Positions 43,000 to 50,352 of a stretch of 50,352 bases of DNA are shown here, one piece after another. The position numbers and the translations under genes are program-made. This DNA is from Rhodoplanes elegans (GTDB taxonomy: Bacteria > Pseudomonadota > Alphaproteobacteria > Rhizobiales > Xanthobacteraceae): positions 1-50,352 of the forward strand of contig NZ_NHSK01000114.1 of the NCBI RefSeq assembly GCF_016653355.1, given 5' to 3'. A model generated the notes under the pieces. It searched no databases. It was not told where the DNA came from and was given only the letters and a program-made list of their open reading frames with translations. Positions within the stretch are counted from its first letter, which is position 1. Every line of letters starts with the position of its first letter.

Positions 43000-45684
43000 A
43001 TGACAGCGTCGTCTGCGCCGCTCACCCACACCCTCGCGACGGACGCCACTCCCGATGTCGGGGTGCATGGCGAGTCCGGGAGCGCGTCGCGACGTGACGT
43101 TCTGAAGGGCTTCGCGTCGCTCGCCGCGCTGGCGACCGCGACCGGCGTGGCGCCGATGCTCACGCCGCTCCGGCCCGCTGCAGCGCAGGGCGCCGCGACA
43201 CCGGGTGCCGCCGCGCCGGCCGCCGCGGCCGAGACCATCAAGAGCATCTGCGTGCACTGCGTGAACTTCTGCGGCATCGAGGTGAAGAAGGTCGGCGGCG
43301 TGATCCGCTCGATCGGCACCGATCCGGCGCGCCGCGACGTGTTCAATCACGGCATCTGTCCGAAGGGCGTCGCCGGCGCCTTCCAGATGTACAACCCCTA
43401 TCGCGTCAAGACGCCGCTCAAGCGCACCAATCCGAAGAAGGGCCTCGATCAGGATCCGAAGTGGGTCGAGATCTCCTGGGAGGAGGCGTTCACGACCATC
43501 ACGGAACGGATGGCGCGGATCAAGGCGACGAACCCGTCCAAGCTGATCTGGCAGCACGGCCACGGGAAGTATCTCATCGGCGACAACTTCCCGCTCGCCT
43601 TCGGCAAGGCCTTCGGCACGCCGAACATCATCCATCGCACGACGACCTGCGAATCCGCCCGTCACGTCGCCGACGACATCACCTGGGGCTATCACGGCTT
43701 CCTGCCGGACATCGAGCACTGCAATCTGTTCGTGGTGTTCGGCTCGAACTATTTCGAGGCCGAGCAGTTCGCGCGCTGGATGGATCACGCCGTGACCGAC
43801 GCGCGCGAGCGTGGCATGAAGGTGGTGGTGGTCGAGCCGCGGCTCTCGCATGTCGGCGCCAAGGCCGACATGTGGATCCCGGTGCGCCCCGGCAAGGACG
43901 TCGCGATCGTGCTCGCACTGTCCAGGCTGCTGATCGAGGCCGGACAGATCGACACCGACTTCCTGGTGACCTACACGAACGCGCCGCAGCTCGTCGGTGC
44001 CGACGGTCGCATCCTGCGAGCCGGCGACAAGCCGCTGGTGTGGGACACGGCGAGCAAGAGCGCAAAGCCGTTCGAGGCCGGCGTCGTGCCGGCGCTGCGC
44101 GGCAGCTTCACGGTCGACGGCAAGCCGGTGAAGACCGCGTTCGACGTCTTCGCCGAGAGCCTCGGCGAGATGACGCCGGAGGCGGCCGGCGAGATCGCCG
44201 GCGTGCCGGCCGAGACGATCCGCGAACTCGCCACGATGATCGGCCGCGAGGCCCGCATCGGCACGACCACGAAGGTGGGCGATCTCACGCACCGCTACCG
44301 CCCCGTGATGATCCACACCTGGCGCGGCATGACGGCGCGCGAGTTCGGCGTGCAGAACTGGCGCTCGGGCCTGATCCTGCAGATGCTGATCGGCAATCCG
44401 GACGCGGTCGGCGGCATGATCCTCGGGCCGGTCGGCCGCAGCCCGGCCTACATGGCGCCGGCCTACTGCGAGTATCCGCCCAAGCGCGTCGACCTCGCCA
44501 AGAGCGTCTACTTCCCCAACGGCCATCACGACGTCTGCCAGCAGGTCGCGCTGACGGTGCTGGATCCGAAGGCCTATGGTCTGCCCTACGAGCCGGAGAT
44601 GCAGATCTTCTACGCCACCAACCGGCCGGTCTCGACCTCCGACACGACGACGCAGTTCAAGTCGATGGAGAAGACGTTCAACGTCACCATCGAGATCAAC
44701 ATGACCGAGACGGCGTGGATGTCCGACATCGTGCTGCCGGATCTCGGGTTCCTGGAGTCCTGGCACTTCGCGCCGACGCGGTCGCATCCGTTCGCCAGCA
44801 ACACCGGCATCCGGCAACCGATCGTCAACCCCTACAATCTCCAGCACGACGGCTTCACGATCCTGTGGGAGCTGTCGAAGCGGCTCGGCATCCGCGACGC
44901 CTATGTGGATGCGATCAACGAGCGATGGGGCCTGAAGACCCACAAGTTCGAGAAGGGACGCGAGTACACCCCGCGCGAGGCGGTCGAGACCATCTGGCTG
45001 AACGCCACCGGCGGCAAGTCCTTCGACATCGCCGTCAAGGACGGCTTCGTGGCGTCGAAGAAGACGCCGCAGCGGGTCTACATGTCCGGCGTCGAGGACA
45101 AGTTCAAGGGGCCGGGCAAGCCGAAGATGCAGCTCTACGCCGACTCCATGGCCGGCACGTTCGAGAAGGTGAAGCAGACGGTCGAGAAGAACGGGATCAG
45201 GAACATCGACGTCGCCCAGTACCAGATCGCCTACGCGCCGATTCCGCGCAAGGAGCACGCCTTCCCGACGCCCCACCGGGAGGCCGCCGACATGCCCTTC
45301 TACCTGATCACGTTCAAGAGCATGTACCGGAACCAGATGGCGTGCAGCAACACCAACCCGATCCTCAACTTCGCCCTCGGCAAGGACACCCAGGAGAACC
45401 GGGTGCTGATCAACACGACGGCGGCGCGCAAGCTCGGTCTCGTCGATGGTGACGAGGTGATCGTCGAGACACGGGTCGGCAAGGTCACGGGCCGCTGCAA
45501 GTTCACCGAAGGAATCCGGCCCGACACGGTCGGCATCTCCTACCACTACGGCCAGACGCTGCCGAGCTACCCGGCCTACGCCCGCAAGGGAATCGACGTG
45601 AACCGCGTGCTCGAGCTCCACCCGGACAGGATCTCCGGGATGAACTCGTTCAACGACACCAAGTGCCGCATCACCAAGGCCTGA
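43000..45684 (+). CDS. catalytic subunit of an uncharacterised Cys-type Mo-bisPGD oxidoreductase
   Basis: An 894-residue DMSO-reductase-family protein with a Tat signal (SASRRDVLKGFASLAALA). The [4Fe-4S] ligands are in ICVHCVNFCGIEV and HGICPKG. The likely Mo ligand is the Cys in HRTTTCESARHV. A HGHGKYLIGDN segment occupies the place of the ArrA/ArxA substrate motif but does not match either. GSNYFEAEQFARW and the C-terminal NQMACSNTNPILNFALGKD (near the end) follow the family plan. Neighbours are a ferredoxin subunit, cytochromes and a chaperone. Thiosulphate, polysulphide, tetrathionate, selenate or arsenic oxyanions are all possible substrates. ATG 43000 was chosen because GAGAGG lies 8 nt upstream. 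Confidence 0.85.
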   Translation: MTASSAPLTHTLATDATPDVGVHGESGSASRRDVLKGFASLAALATATGVAPMLTPLRPAAAQGAATPGAAAPAAAAETIKSICVHCVNFCGIEVKKVGGVIRSIGTDPARRDVFNHGICPKGVAGAFQMYNPYRVKTPLKRTNPKKGLDQDPKWVEISWEEAFTTITERMARIKATNPSKLIWQHGHGKYLIGDNFPLAFGKAFGTPNIIHRTTTCESARHVADDITWGYHGFLPDIEHCNLFVVFGSNYFEAEQFARWMDHAVTDARERGMKVVVVEPRLSHVGAKADMWIPVRPGKDVAIVLALSRLLIEAGQIDTDFLVTYTNAPQLVGADGRILRAGDKPLVWDTASKSAKPFEAGVVPALRGSFTVDGKPVKTAFDVFAESLGEMTPEAAGEIAGVPAETIRELATMIGREARIGTTTKVGDLTHRYRPVMIHTWRGMTAREFGVQNWRSGLILQMLIGNPDAVGGMILGPVGRSPAYMAPAYCEYPPKRVDLAKSVYFPNGHHDVCQQVALTVLDPKAYGLPYEPEMQIFYATNRPVSTSDTTTQFKSMEKTFNVTIEINMTETAWMSDIVLPDLGFLESWHFAPTRSHPFASNTGIRQPIVNPYNLQHDGFTILWELSKRLGIRDAYVDAINERWGLKTHKFEKGREYTPREAVETIWLNATGGKSFDIAVKDGFVASKKTPQRVYMSGVEDKFKGPGKPKMQLYADSMAGTFEKVKQTVEKNGIRNIDVAQYQIAYAPIPRKEHAFPTPHREAADMPFYLITFKSMYRNQMACSNTNPILNFALGKDTQENRVLINTTAARKLGLVDGDEVIVETRVGKVTGRCKFTEGIRPDTVGISYHYGQTLPSYPAYARKGIDVNRVLELHPDRISGMNSFNDTKCRITKA

Positions 45685-45698
45685 GAGGAGCCCCGATC

Positions 45699-46388
45699 AT
45701 GAAGCTCGTTCGCGTGATCGACACCAAGCGGTGCATGGGCTGCCGGGCCTGCGTCGCGGCGTGTGCGGTCGAGAACAATTTCACGCCGGACTCGCCGTGG
45801 AACGTGATGGTGGAGTCCGAAGGCGGCACGTTCCCGAACGTCTACCGCACCTTCGTCACCATGAACTGCATGCATTGCGAGAACGCCCCGTGCAAGCTCG
45901 CCTGCGACAAGGCGGGCTTCAAGGCGATCACCAAGAACGAGCTCGGCGTCGTTCTGATCGACTACGACAAATGCACGGGCTGCGGCTACTGCGCGGCGGT
46001 CTGTCCCTACGGCGTGCCGCAGATCAACGGGGCGAAGCTCGCGACCCTCTATCCCGGCGAGGCGCCGACCCCGGTCGAGGCGGTGCCGGCGGCGGAGCGG
46101 CACTGGACCCACCGCAAGCAGGCCGGCAAGGCCGAGAAGTGCACGTTCTGCTGGCACAAGCTGGAGAAGGCCGTGGCCGACGGCAAGACCGACCGTATCG
46201 GCAAGGACGCGCAATACACGCCCGCCTGCGATCTCGTCTGCCCGGTCGACGCCCGCGCCTTCGGCGACGTCGACGATCCCACCTCCAAGGTCGCCAGGCA
46301 GATCGGCACCAAGAAGGCGGCCCAGCTCAAGCGTGAATACGGGGCCGGTCCGCAGGTCTACTACGTGCTGGAAGGAGGCGAGCGATGA
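45699..46388 (+). CDS. four-cluster ferredoxin subunit of the second Mo enzyme
   Basis: A 229-residue protein of the DmsB/PhsB/TtrB family. Cluster motifs are CMGCRACVAACAVEN, CMHCENAPCKLAC, CTGCGYCAAVCPYGVPQ and the split CTFCWHK / CDLVCPVDAR. There is no signal peptide, so it would be exported with the catalytic subunit by the Tat system. It passes electrons between the cytochromes and the Mo subunit. It follows after 14 bp, and its stop overlaps the next gene's start. Confidence 0.92.
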   Translation: MKLVRVIDTKRCMGCRACVAACAVENNFTPDSPWNVMVESEGGTFPNVYRTFVTMNCMHCENAPCKLACDKAGFKAITKNELGVVLIDYDKCTGCGYCAAVCPYGVPQINGAKLATLYPGEAPTPVEAVPAAERHWTHRKQAGKAEKCTFCWHKLEKAVADGKTDRIGKDAQYTPACDLVCPVDARAFGDVDDPTSKVARQIGTKKAAQLKREYGAGPQVYYVLEGGER

Positions 46389-46810
46389 AGCCGCTGTTCC
46401 CGCTGCTGCTCGCCGCCGCGCTGTGCATCGCGCCGGCGCTCGCCCAGCAGCCCACCGTCGCCAAGGATCCGGTCACCAAGGCTCCGGCCGCCAAGGATGC
46501 GGCCGGCCCCGAGAAGCCGGTCGGCGCCGGCATCCTCTCTGATCTCATCCGCGAGGGCGACGTCTCGCCGGGCGACAAGTACAACCTCGAGGTCGGCAGC
46601 CGCTTCCACCGGATCCACACGCGCTTCATGGCGATCCAGTGCGTGACCTGCCATTCGGGCGTGAAGTTCCCCGACAACATCCAGTATCTGCGCAAGGAGG
46701 AGTTCCCGCTCGCCGCCTATCCGGGCGCGGTCGATCGCGGCACCTGCATGGGCTGCCATCGCGGCGAGGGTGCGCTGGCGACGCCGTTCTACGGGATCGC
46801 CAAGCAATGA
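46385..46810 (+). CDS. small dihaem c-type cytochrome
   Basis: A 141-residue periplasmic protein with a signal peptide (FPLLLAAALCIAPALAQ). Two haem motifs are seen: CVTCH in FMAIQCVTCHSGVKF and CMGCH in DRGTCMGCHRGEG. An Ala/Lys/Pro-rich linker follows the signal peptide. It overlaps both neighbours by 4 bp. It is a likely electron shuttle between the heptahaem cytochrome and the ferredoxin subunit. No closely matching named family is recalled. Confidence 0.85.
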   Translation: MKPLFPLLLAAALCIAPALAQQPTVAKDPVTKAPAAKDAAGPEKPVGAGILSDLIREGDVSPGDKYNLEVGSRFHRIHTRFMAIQCVTCHSGVKFPDNIQYLRKEEFPLAAYPGAVDRGTCMGCHRGEGALATPFYGIAKQ

Positions 46811-47517
46811 CCCCGCATCCCGATCCGCTTCCGGCCGCGATGCGCAGCAGCGTCTACGGCCTGCTCGCGGGGCTCTGGGGCAGACCCCTGTCGGCCGAGA
46901 CGATCGCGCGGCTGACGCGCGACGCGGCGCGCGACGAAGCCGGCGGGCTCGCGGCGGAGCTGCTCGCGCCGCTGCGCGACGGCGCGCCGGACATCGCCCT
47001 GCGACTCGGTGTCGAGCACACCCGCCTGTTCGGCGGCCTGCAGGAGGGCTACGGCCCGCCGCCGCCCTACGAGTCGGTGTGGCGTGACGATCCCGCGGTC
47101 GGCACCGTCGCGGCGGCGGTCGCGGAGGCCTATCGGGCGGCCGGCTACGACGAGCGGGGCTTCGCCGGTCCGTGCGACCAGCTCGCTGAGGAGCTGCGCT
47201 TCGTCGCGGCGCTGTGTGCCGCCGAGGACGCCGCCGCGCGCGACGGGGCGGACGAGGATCTCGCCGCCGCCCGCGACCATCGGCGACGGTTCCTCGACCG
47301 GCATCTGATGGTCTGGGTGCCGGGCTATTGCCACGCGCTCGCCGCGCAGGCGCGCGAGCCGCTCTACGCCGCGCTGGCGCGCGTGACCGCGCAGATCCTC
47401 CACGAGGACTCCTTGGGGTTGGCGCTGTCCGTCGAACGGGCCGGGGATGCTCCGGCATTCGGCCGCGCTCCGGCCGCGGGCACGGTTCCCGGAGATGGAC
47501 CATGTCGCATGCAATGA
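46807..47517 (+). CDS. TorD-family chaperone for the second Mo enzyme
   Basis: A 236-residue cytoplasmic protein. It opens with MRSSVYGLLAGLWGRPLSAE. The typical ALRLGVEHTRLFGGLQEGYGPPPPYESVWRD region matches the TorD/DmsD loop (EHTRLF...PPYESV). HRRRFLDRHLMVWVPGYCHALAAQA is the later helix pair. It is a second, independent chaperone in this window, consistent with a Mo enzyme distinct from the Pcr-like one. It overlaps both neighbours (4 bp and 16 bp). Confidence 0.87.
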   Translation: MTPHPDPLPAAMRSSVYGLLAGLWGRPLSAETIARLTRDAARDEAGGLAAELLAPLRDGAPDIALRLGVEHTRLFGGLQEGYGPPPPYESVWRDDPAVGTVAAAVAEAYRAAGYDERGFAGPCDQLAEELRFVAALCAAEDAAARDGADEDLAAARDHRRRFLDRHLMVWVPGYCHALAAQAREPLYAALARVTAQILHEDSLGLALSVERAGDAPAFGRAPAAGTVPGDGPCRMQ

Positions 47518-48500
47518 CACGATGGCTCTTCGGCGCGGCCGTGATGGCGGTCGCCGCCACCCTGACGGGTCCGGCTTCGGCGCAGACCAAGGGCCTGCCG
47601 TCCGCCGATCCCGAGACCGCAGCGATGGTGCGGCGGCAGAACGCGGAATGCACGGCCTGCCACAGCGAGGCGGGCCTGCGGGCGCTGCCGCGCCACGACA
47701 TGGACGTCAAGAAGCTGTCCGGCCTCCTGGTCGACATCGCCAAGTTCGACACGTCGATCCATGCCGGCATGGCGTGCCGCACCTGCCACACCGGCGGCTA
47801 TCGCGAGTACCCGCATGTCGGCGCGGCGAGCGGCAAGGCGGAGACGCTGCCCTGCGCCGAATGCCATGCCCAGAAGACCTTCCGGATCGAGCCGCAGGTC
47901 GCGCGCAGCGTCCACGCCAAGAACCTGAAGGACACGTTCACCTGCTCGAGCTGCCACGACTCGCACGTCTACCAGACCGCCGCACGGCTCCGCGATCCCG
48001 CCCTGATCGTGAAGCAGGACAACGCGATGTGCATCGGCTGCCACGGCTCGGACGAAAAGTTCGCGGCCGCGGCACGTCCGTTGCCGGTGCCGAAGAAGCG
48101 GCCCGATCTCGATGCGATCCACGCCTGGCTGCCCAACACGCAGCGGCACTGGGCGGCGGTGCGCTGCGTCGAGTGCCACACGCCGGCCTCCACGACGCGC
48201 AGTCTCGGCCTGTCGCACGAGGTGCTCAACAAGGACCGGGCCGAGCAGAACTGCGTCACCTGCCACACCAAGGACACTGCCTTGCGCACGCGGCTCTATC
48301 GCTGGCAGGCGGAGACCGAAGGGGCGCGGCTCGGCTTCGTCAACAGCGCCATCATCGGGCAGGCCTATGTGATCGGTGCCACCCGCAACACCTATTTCGA
48401 CTACATCGGCATCGCCCTGGTGGTGCTCGCGCTCGGCGGGGTCGCCCTGCACGGCCTCGGCCGCGTGGTGGCGGGGCTGGGACGGGGAGGCAGCAAATGA
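47502..48500 (+). CDS. heptahaem c-type cytochrome with C-terminal membrane anchor
   Basis: A 332-residue protein with a signal peptide (FGAAVMAVAATLTGPASAQ). Seven CxxCH motifs occur in order: CTACH, CRTCH, CAECH, CSSCH, CIGCH, CVECH and CVTCH. A C-terminal TM helix (YIGIALVVLALGGVALHGLG) anchors it. It should accept electrons from the cytochrome b encoded next (or donate to it) and link the quinone pool to the periplasmic enzyme. GGAGA lies 8 nt before the ATG, which is inside the end of the chaperone gene. Confidence 0.88.
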   Translation: MSHAMTRWLFGAAVMAVAATLTGPASAQTKGLPSADPETAAMVRRQNAECTACHSEAGLRALPRHDMDVKKLSGLLVDIAKFDTSIHAGMACRTCHTGGYREYPHVGAASGKAETLPCAECHAQKTFRIEPQVARSVHAKNLKDTFTCSSCHDSHVYQTAARLRDPALIVKQDNAMCIGCHGSDEKFAAAARPLPVPKKRPDLDAIHAWLPNTQRHWAAVRCVECHTPASTTRSLGLSHEVLNKDRAEQNCVTCHTKDTALRTRLYRWQAETEGARLGFVNSAIIGQAYVIGATRNTYFDYIGIALVVLALGGVALHGLGRVVAGLGRGGSK

Positions 48501-49111
48501 GCGAGCGCATCTTCATCCTGCCGCTGTGGATCCGGCTCTGGCACTGGAGCAACGCGGTGCTGATGCTGGTCCTGACCGTCACCGGCGTCAGCCTACATTT
48601 CGCCTCGCCGGACGCGCCGCTCGTGCCGTTCCGGCTCTCCGTGATGCTGCACAACAATGCCGGGCTCGCCGTGGCCGGCCTCTACGTGGTCTTCGTCCTC
48701 GCCAACATCGTCTCGGGCAACTGGTGGCAGTACGTGCCCAAGCCGGACGGCTTCTTCGAGCGCTGCTGGCGGCAGACCAGGTTCTACGCCTACGGCATCT
48801 TCCGCGGCGAGCATCATCCCTATCCGCCGACCCTCGAAGCGAACTTCAACGCGCTGCAGCAGATCATCTACTGGGTGGTGATGTATCTCTTGATGCCGCT
48901 CCTGATCGTCAGCGGCCTCGTCTTCATGTGGCCCGACCTCGCGCCCAAGAGTGCCTTCGGGGTCGATGGACTGCTGCCCGTTGCGGTGCTGCACTACATG
49001 GTCGGTGCCATGATCGTCGCCTTCATGGTGGCGCACATCTATCTCGGCACCACCGGGACGCGGGTGAGCAGCCTGTTCAAGATGATGGTGACGGGCTGGC
49101 ACGAGGAGTGA
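48497..49111 (+). CDS. dihaem cytochrome b membrane subunit (PhsC/FdhI-like)
   Basis: A 204-residue inner-membrane protein with four hydrophobic segments. Haem-ligand histidines are visible in LWIRLWHWSNAVLM, MLHNNAGLAV, VLHYMVGAMIVAFMVAHIYLG. The plan is that of cytochrome b561-type subunits of thiosulphate reductase (PhsC) and formate dehydrogenase. It would exchange electrons with quinone/quinol. It ends the operon with a 4-bp overlap to the heptahaem gene. No NrfD/PsrC subunit is present. Confidence 0.88.
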   Translation: MSERIFILPLWIRLWHWSNAVLMLVLTVTGVSLHFASPDAPLVPFRLSVMLHNNAGLAVAGLYVVFVLANIVSGNWWQYVPKPDGFFERCWRQTRFYAYGIFRGEHHPYPPTLEANFNALQQIIYWVVMYLLMPLLIVSGLVFMWPDLAPKSAFGVDGLLPVAVLHYMVGAMIVAFMVAHIYLGTTGTRVSSLFKMMVTGWHEE

Positions 49112-49156
49112 CGCGAAGGCGCCGAGACCGCGATCGATCTCGGCGCCGACGTCGCG

Positions 49157-49507
49157 TCAGGTGCGGTACTCCGCCGACTTGAAGCTGAGCCGGCGCGCCG
49201 CCGCCCGGCCGGCCGACATTGCCGGTGGCGAGCGCGCTTTCCGCCAGCCTTCGGCTCGGCGATCCACTGTGCCGCCTTGACGATGTCCTCGGGCCTCAGG
49301 CCGGTGATGCGCGCCGCCATCGTCGATGGTGGTGTGGTTGGCCGCGACCGCGGCGGTGAAGTCGGCCAGCGGATCGGCCGTGTCGACGCTGCCGCCACCC
49401 GGGCGCGAGATCAGCGCCGGGCCCTGCGCTGCCGCGAGCGTGCTCGCCGCGATGAAGTCGCGGTCGATCCAGCCGTTGTCGGCCACGTAGGTGAGGAGTG
49501 CGTCTCG
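49157..49507 (-). pseudogene. decayed fragment resembling arsenite oxidase large subunit (AioA)
   Basis: Pieces of one protein are spread over the three minus-strand frames. They read YVADNGWIDRDFIAAST and ADFTAAVAANHTTID, then after a frameshift ARITGLRPEDIVKAAQWIAE followed by PKAGGKR, then after another shift and apparent deletion LATGNVGRPGGG. This series resembles a middle part of the Mo-pterin arsenite oxidase AioA. The intact enzyme is far larger. It lies downstream of the second Mo operon. The identity is by eye and could be another Mo-pterin enzyme of the same family. Confidence 0.5.
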
Positions 49508-50011
49508 CTAGGCCGAGCGAGGATTGTCGCGCGGCGCGATTGCCGGGCGCGACGGCTGGCGCAATATGCCGGATGCTTGCTCGGCGGACGTCTCCTGCGC
49601 TGCCGTCCGCGCACCGAGGCCTGCGTCGTACTGATCGCACATCGTCGTCGCGACGATCGGGGCGCCGGTCCACAGGGTCGCGACCAGCGCCGCCGTGCCG
49701 GCGCCGACTGCGACGCGGCGGACGAAGGTCGCAGTTCCACCCGGACCGCCCGGCCGCCGGCGCCACGTGTAGATGACGAGCGCGACCAGCGCACCGAGAT
49801 GCGCGATCCACAGCAGCACGAGGAGCGCGCGCAAGAGGCTCGTTCCGGCCACCGTCGTGCGCTCCCATCCGGCCGCGCAGCCGATCGACGACGCGGCGTA
49901 GAGGAGGACAAAGGCCGAGCTCCAGATCACGAAGCCGGCGACCAGGAGCAGGAGCGTCACCGCTCTGTCGGTCCGCGTCTTCGTCTCCGGTCTGGGCGCC
50001 TGCGAAGTCAT
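49508..50011 (-). CDS. membrane protein of unknown function
   Basis: A 167-residue protein with three to four hydrophobic segments (AVTLLLLVAGFVIWSSAFVLLY, ALLVLLWIAHLGALVALVIYTW, and VGAGTAALVATLWTGAPIV). Its start codon overlaps the stop of the next upstream protein by 4 bp, so the two are co-translated. The arrangement suggests an accessory membrane component of an oxidase. No family is recognised. Confidence 0.65.
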   Translation of the reverse strand: MTSQAPRPETKTRTDRAVTLLLLVAGFVIWSSAFVLLYAASSIGCAAGWERTTVAGTSLLRALLVLLWIAHLGALVALVIYTWRRRPGGPGGTATFVRRVAVGAGTAALVATLWTGAPIVATTMCDQYDAGLGARTAAQETSAEQASGILRQPSRPAIAPRDNPRSA

Positions 50012-50352
50012 CGCGCGATCCACGGCAGGCCGAAGGCCAGCCCCAGCGTGGCGAGGCCGATCGCGGCCGTCGCGGCGTGCCACAGGCTGCCGATGCGCAG
50101 ATCGAGCCGGCGCGCAACGGAGACGTAGCCGGCGCGGCTCCGCCACAGCCCATAGGCCGCGAGAACGATGCCGATCGCCGCGTGCAGGGCCGCATAGATC
50201 AGCACCACCAGGGTGCTCGCCGCATAGGCGTGCGCGGTCGGCGCCGGCACGGCGGCGATGATCGCACCGAAGCCGGCGAGCGCGAGGGCGTGCCCCAGCG
50301 CTGAGACGAGGAGCGCGGCCTCGCGCGGCCGCGGCGCCGCCGCGATCGCCGG
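50008..50352 (-). CDS. C-terminal part of a multi-TM protein, possibly cytochrome c oxidase subunit I/III fusion (5' part outside window)
   Basis: About 114 residues are visible with three to four TM segments (for example STLVVLIYAALHAAIGIVLAAYGLW and TAAIGLATLGLAFGLPWI). The frame is open to the window edge, so the start lies beyond. HAYAASTLVVLIYAALHAAIG and RRLDLRIGSLWHAATAAIG resemble the C-terminal extension of caa3-type cytochrome c oxidase subunit I+III proteins, but the diagnostic metal ligands are out of view. Treat this as tentative. Confidence 0.5.
   Translation of the reverse strand, partial: PAIAAAPRPREAALLVSALGHALALAGFGAIIAAVPAPTAHAYAASTLVVLIYAALHAAIGIVLAAYGLWRSRAGYVSVARRLDLRIGSLWHAATAAIGLATLGLAFGLPWIAR

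Noticed and set aside
42928-45621. An 897-residue minus-strand open frame opposite the second Mo subunit
   Set aside because: It has the same high-GC shadow composition and no recognisable motif; the plus strand encodes a clear Mo enzyme in an overlapping operon.
43000-45684. Naming the second Mo subunit ArxA or ArrA
   Set aside because: The regulator layout and nearby ars genes are suggestive, but the cluster-binding N-terminus and the substrate-motif region do not match those families as I know them, and NrfD-type partner genes are absent.

Overview
This is a high-GC window whose gene families (HWE-type histidine kinase, short UPF0173 and RuvX proteins, orphan Rieske protein, NrsF/ECF pair) fit an alphaproteobacterium, probably of the Hyphomicrobiales. 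The taxon is an inference. No rRNA, tRNA or CRISPR array was seen. Genes are tightly packed, with many 4-bp ATGA overlaps.

Layout. (1) 0-7.5 kb: housekeeping and exported proteins: the end of an unknown gene, ruvX, an UPF0173 hydrolase, a CreA-family protein, an HWE sensor kinase and small secreted proteins. (2) 7.6-18.5 kb: a metal-chelate uptake and nitrogenase-like locus. A TonB-dependent receptor is followed by NifH-, NifD- and NifK-like proteins on the minus strand. Divergent from them is a Fe/siderophore/corrinoid-type ABC importer (binding protein, permease, ATPase), and converging on that is a three-gene operon of unknown function (possible FmdE-like protein plus two amidotransferase-fold proteins). 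The residues seen do not fit a dinitrogen-fixing enzyme. (3) 18.9-22.2 kb: small exported and membrane proteins, a NifX-like protein, a DUF134 regulator, an orphan Rieske protein and a methyltransferase. (4) 22.8-32.6 kb: a (per)chlorate-respiration module. It comprises an ECF sigma factor with its NrsF-type anti-sigma factor, chlorite dismutase, a type II molybdenum reductase (PcrA/PcrB-like), a tetrahaem c554-like cytochrome (PcrC-like), a chaperone (PcrD-like) and a NapC-type quinol dehydrogenase fused to an ethylbenzene-dehydrogenase-gamma-like domain. A tyrosine-recombinase remnant lies just beyond it. (5) 33.7-38.1 kb: a TauE/SafE permease and an arsenic operon (arsR, arsM, MFS exporter, arsH). 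(6) 38.3-49.1 kb: a thiolase, then a three-component regulator (PhnD-like periplasmic sensor, histidine kinase, response regulator) divergent from a six-gene operon. That operon encodes a second, Cys-type molybdenum oxidoreductase, its ferredoxin subunit, a dihaem cytochrome, a chaperone, a heptahaem cytochrome and a cytochrome b; its substrate is unknown. (7) 49.1-50.35 kb: a decayed fragment resembling arsenite oxidase, then two membrane proteins, the last possibly the end of a haem-copper oxidase subunit.

How the parts may work together. In the chlorate module, quinol electrons would pass from the NapC fusion through the tetrahaem cytochrome and ferredoxin subunit to the Mo site, and chlorite dismutase would remove the chlorite. 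Two divergent promoters with the same -35/-10 pattern (GTAACA-N15-CGAA) sit in front of the sigma factor and in front of chlorite dismutase. The chlorite dismutase carries a methionine-rich segment after its signal peptide, which could scavenge hypochlorite. In the second Mo operon the divergent intergenic region holds five CGTAACG/CGTTACG-like heptamers, an FNR-type box and a perfect 20-bp palindrome. The nitrogenase-like locus looks like import of a metal chelate or tetrapyrrole coupled to its reduction in the cytoplasm; this is inference.
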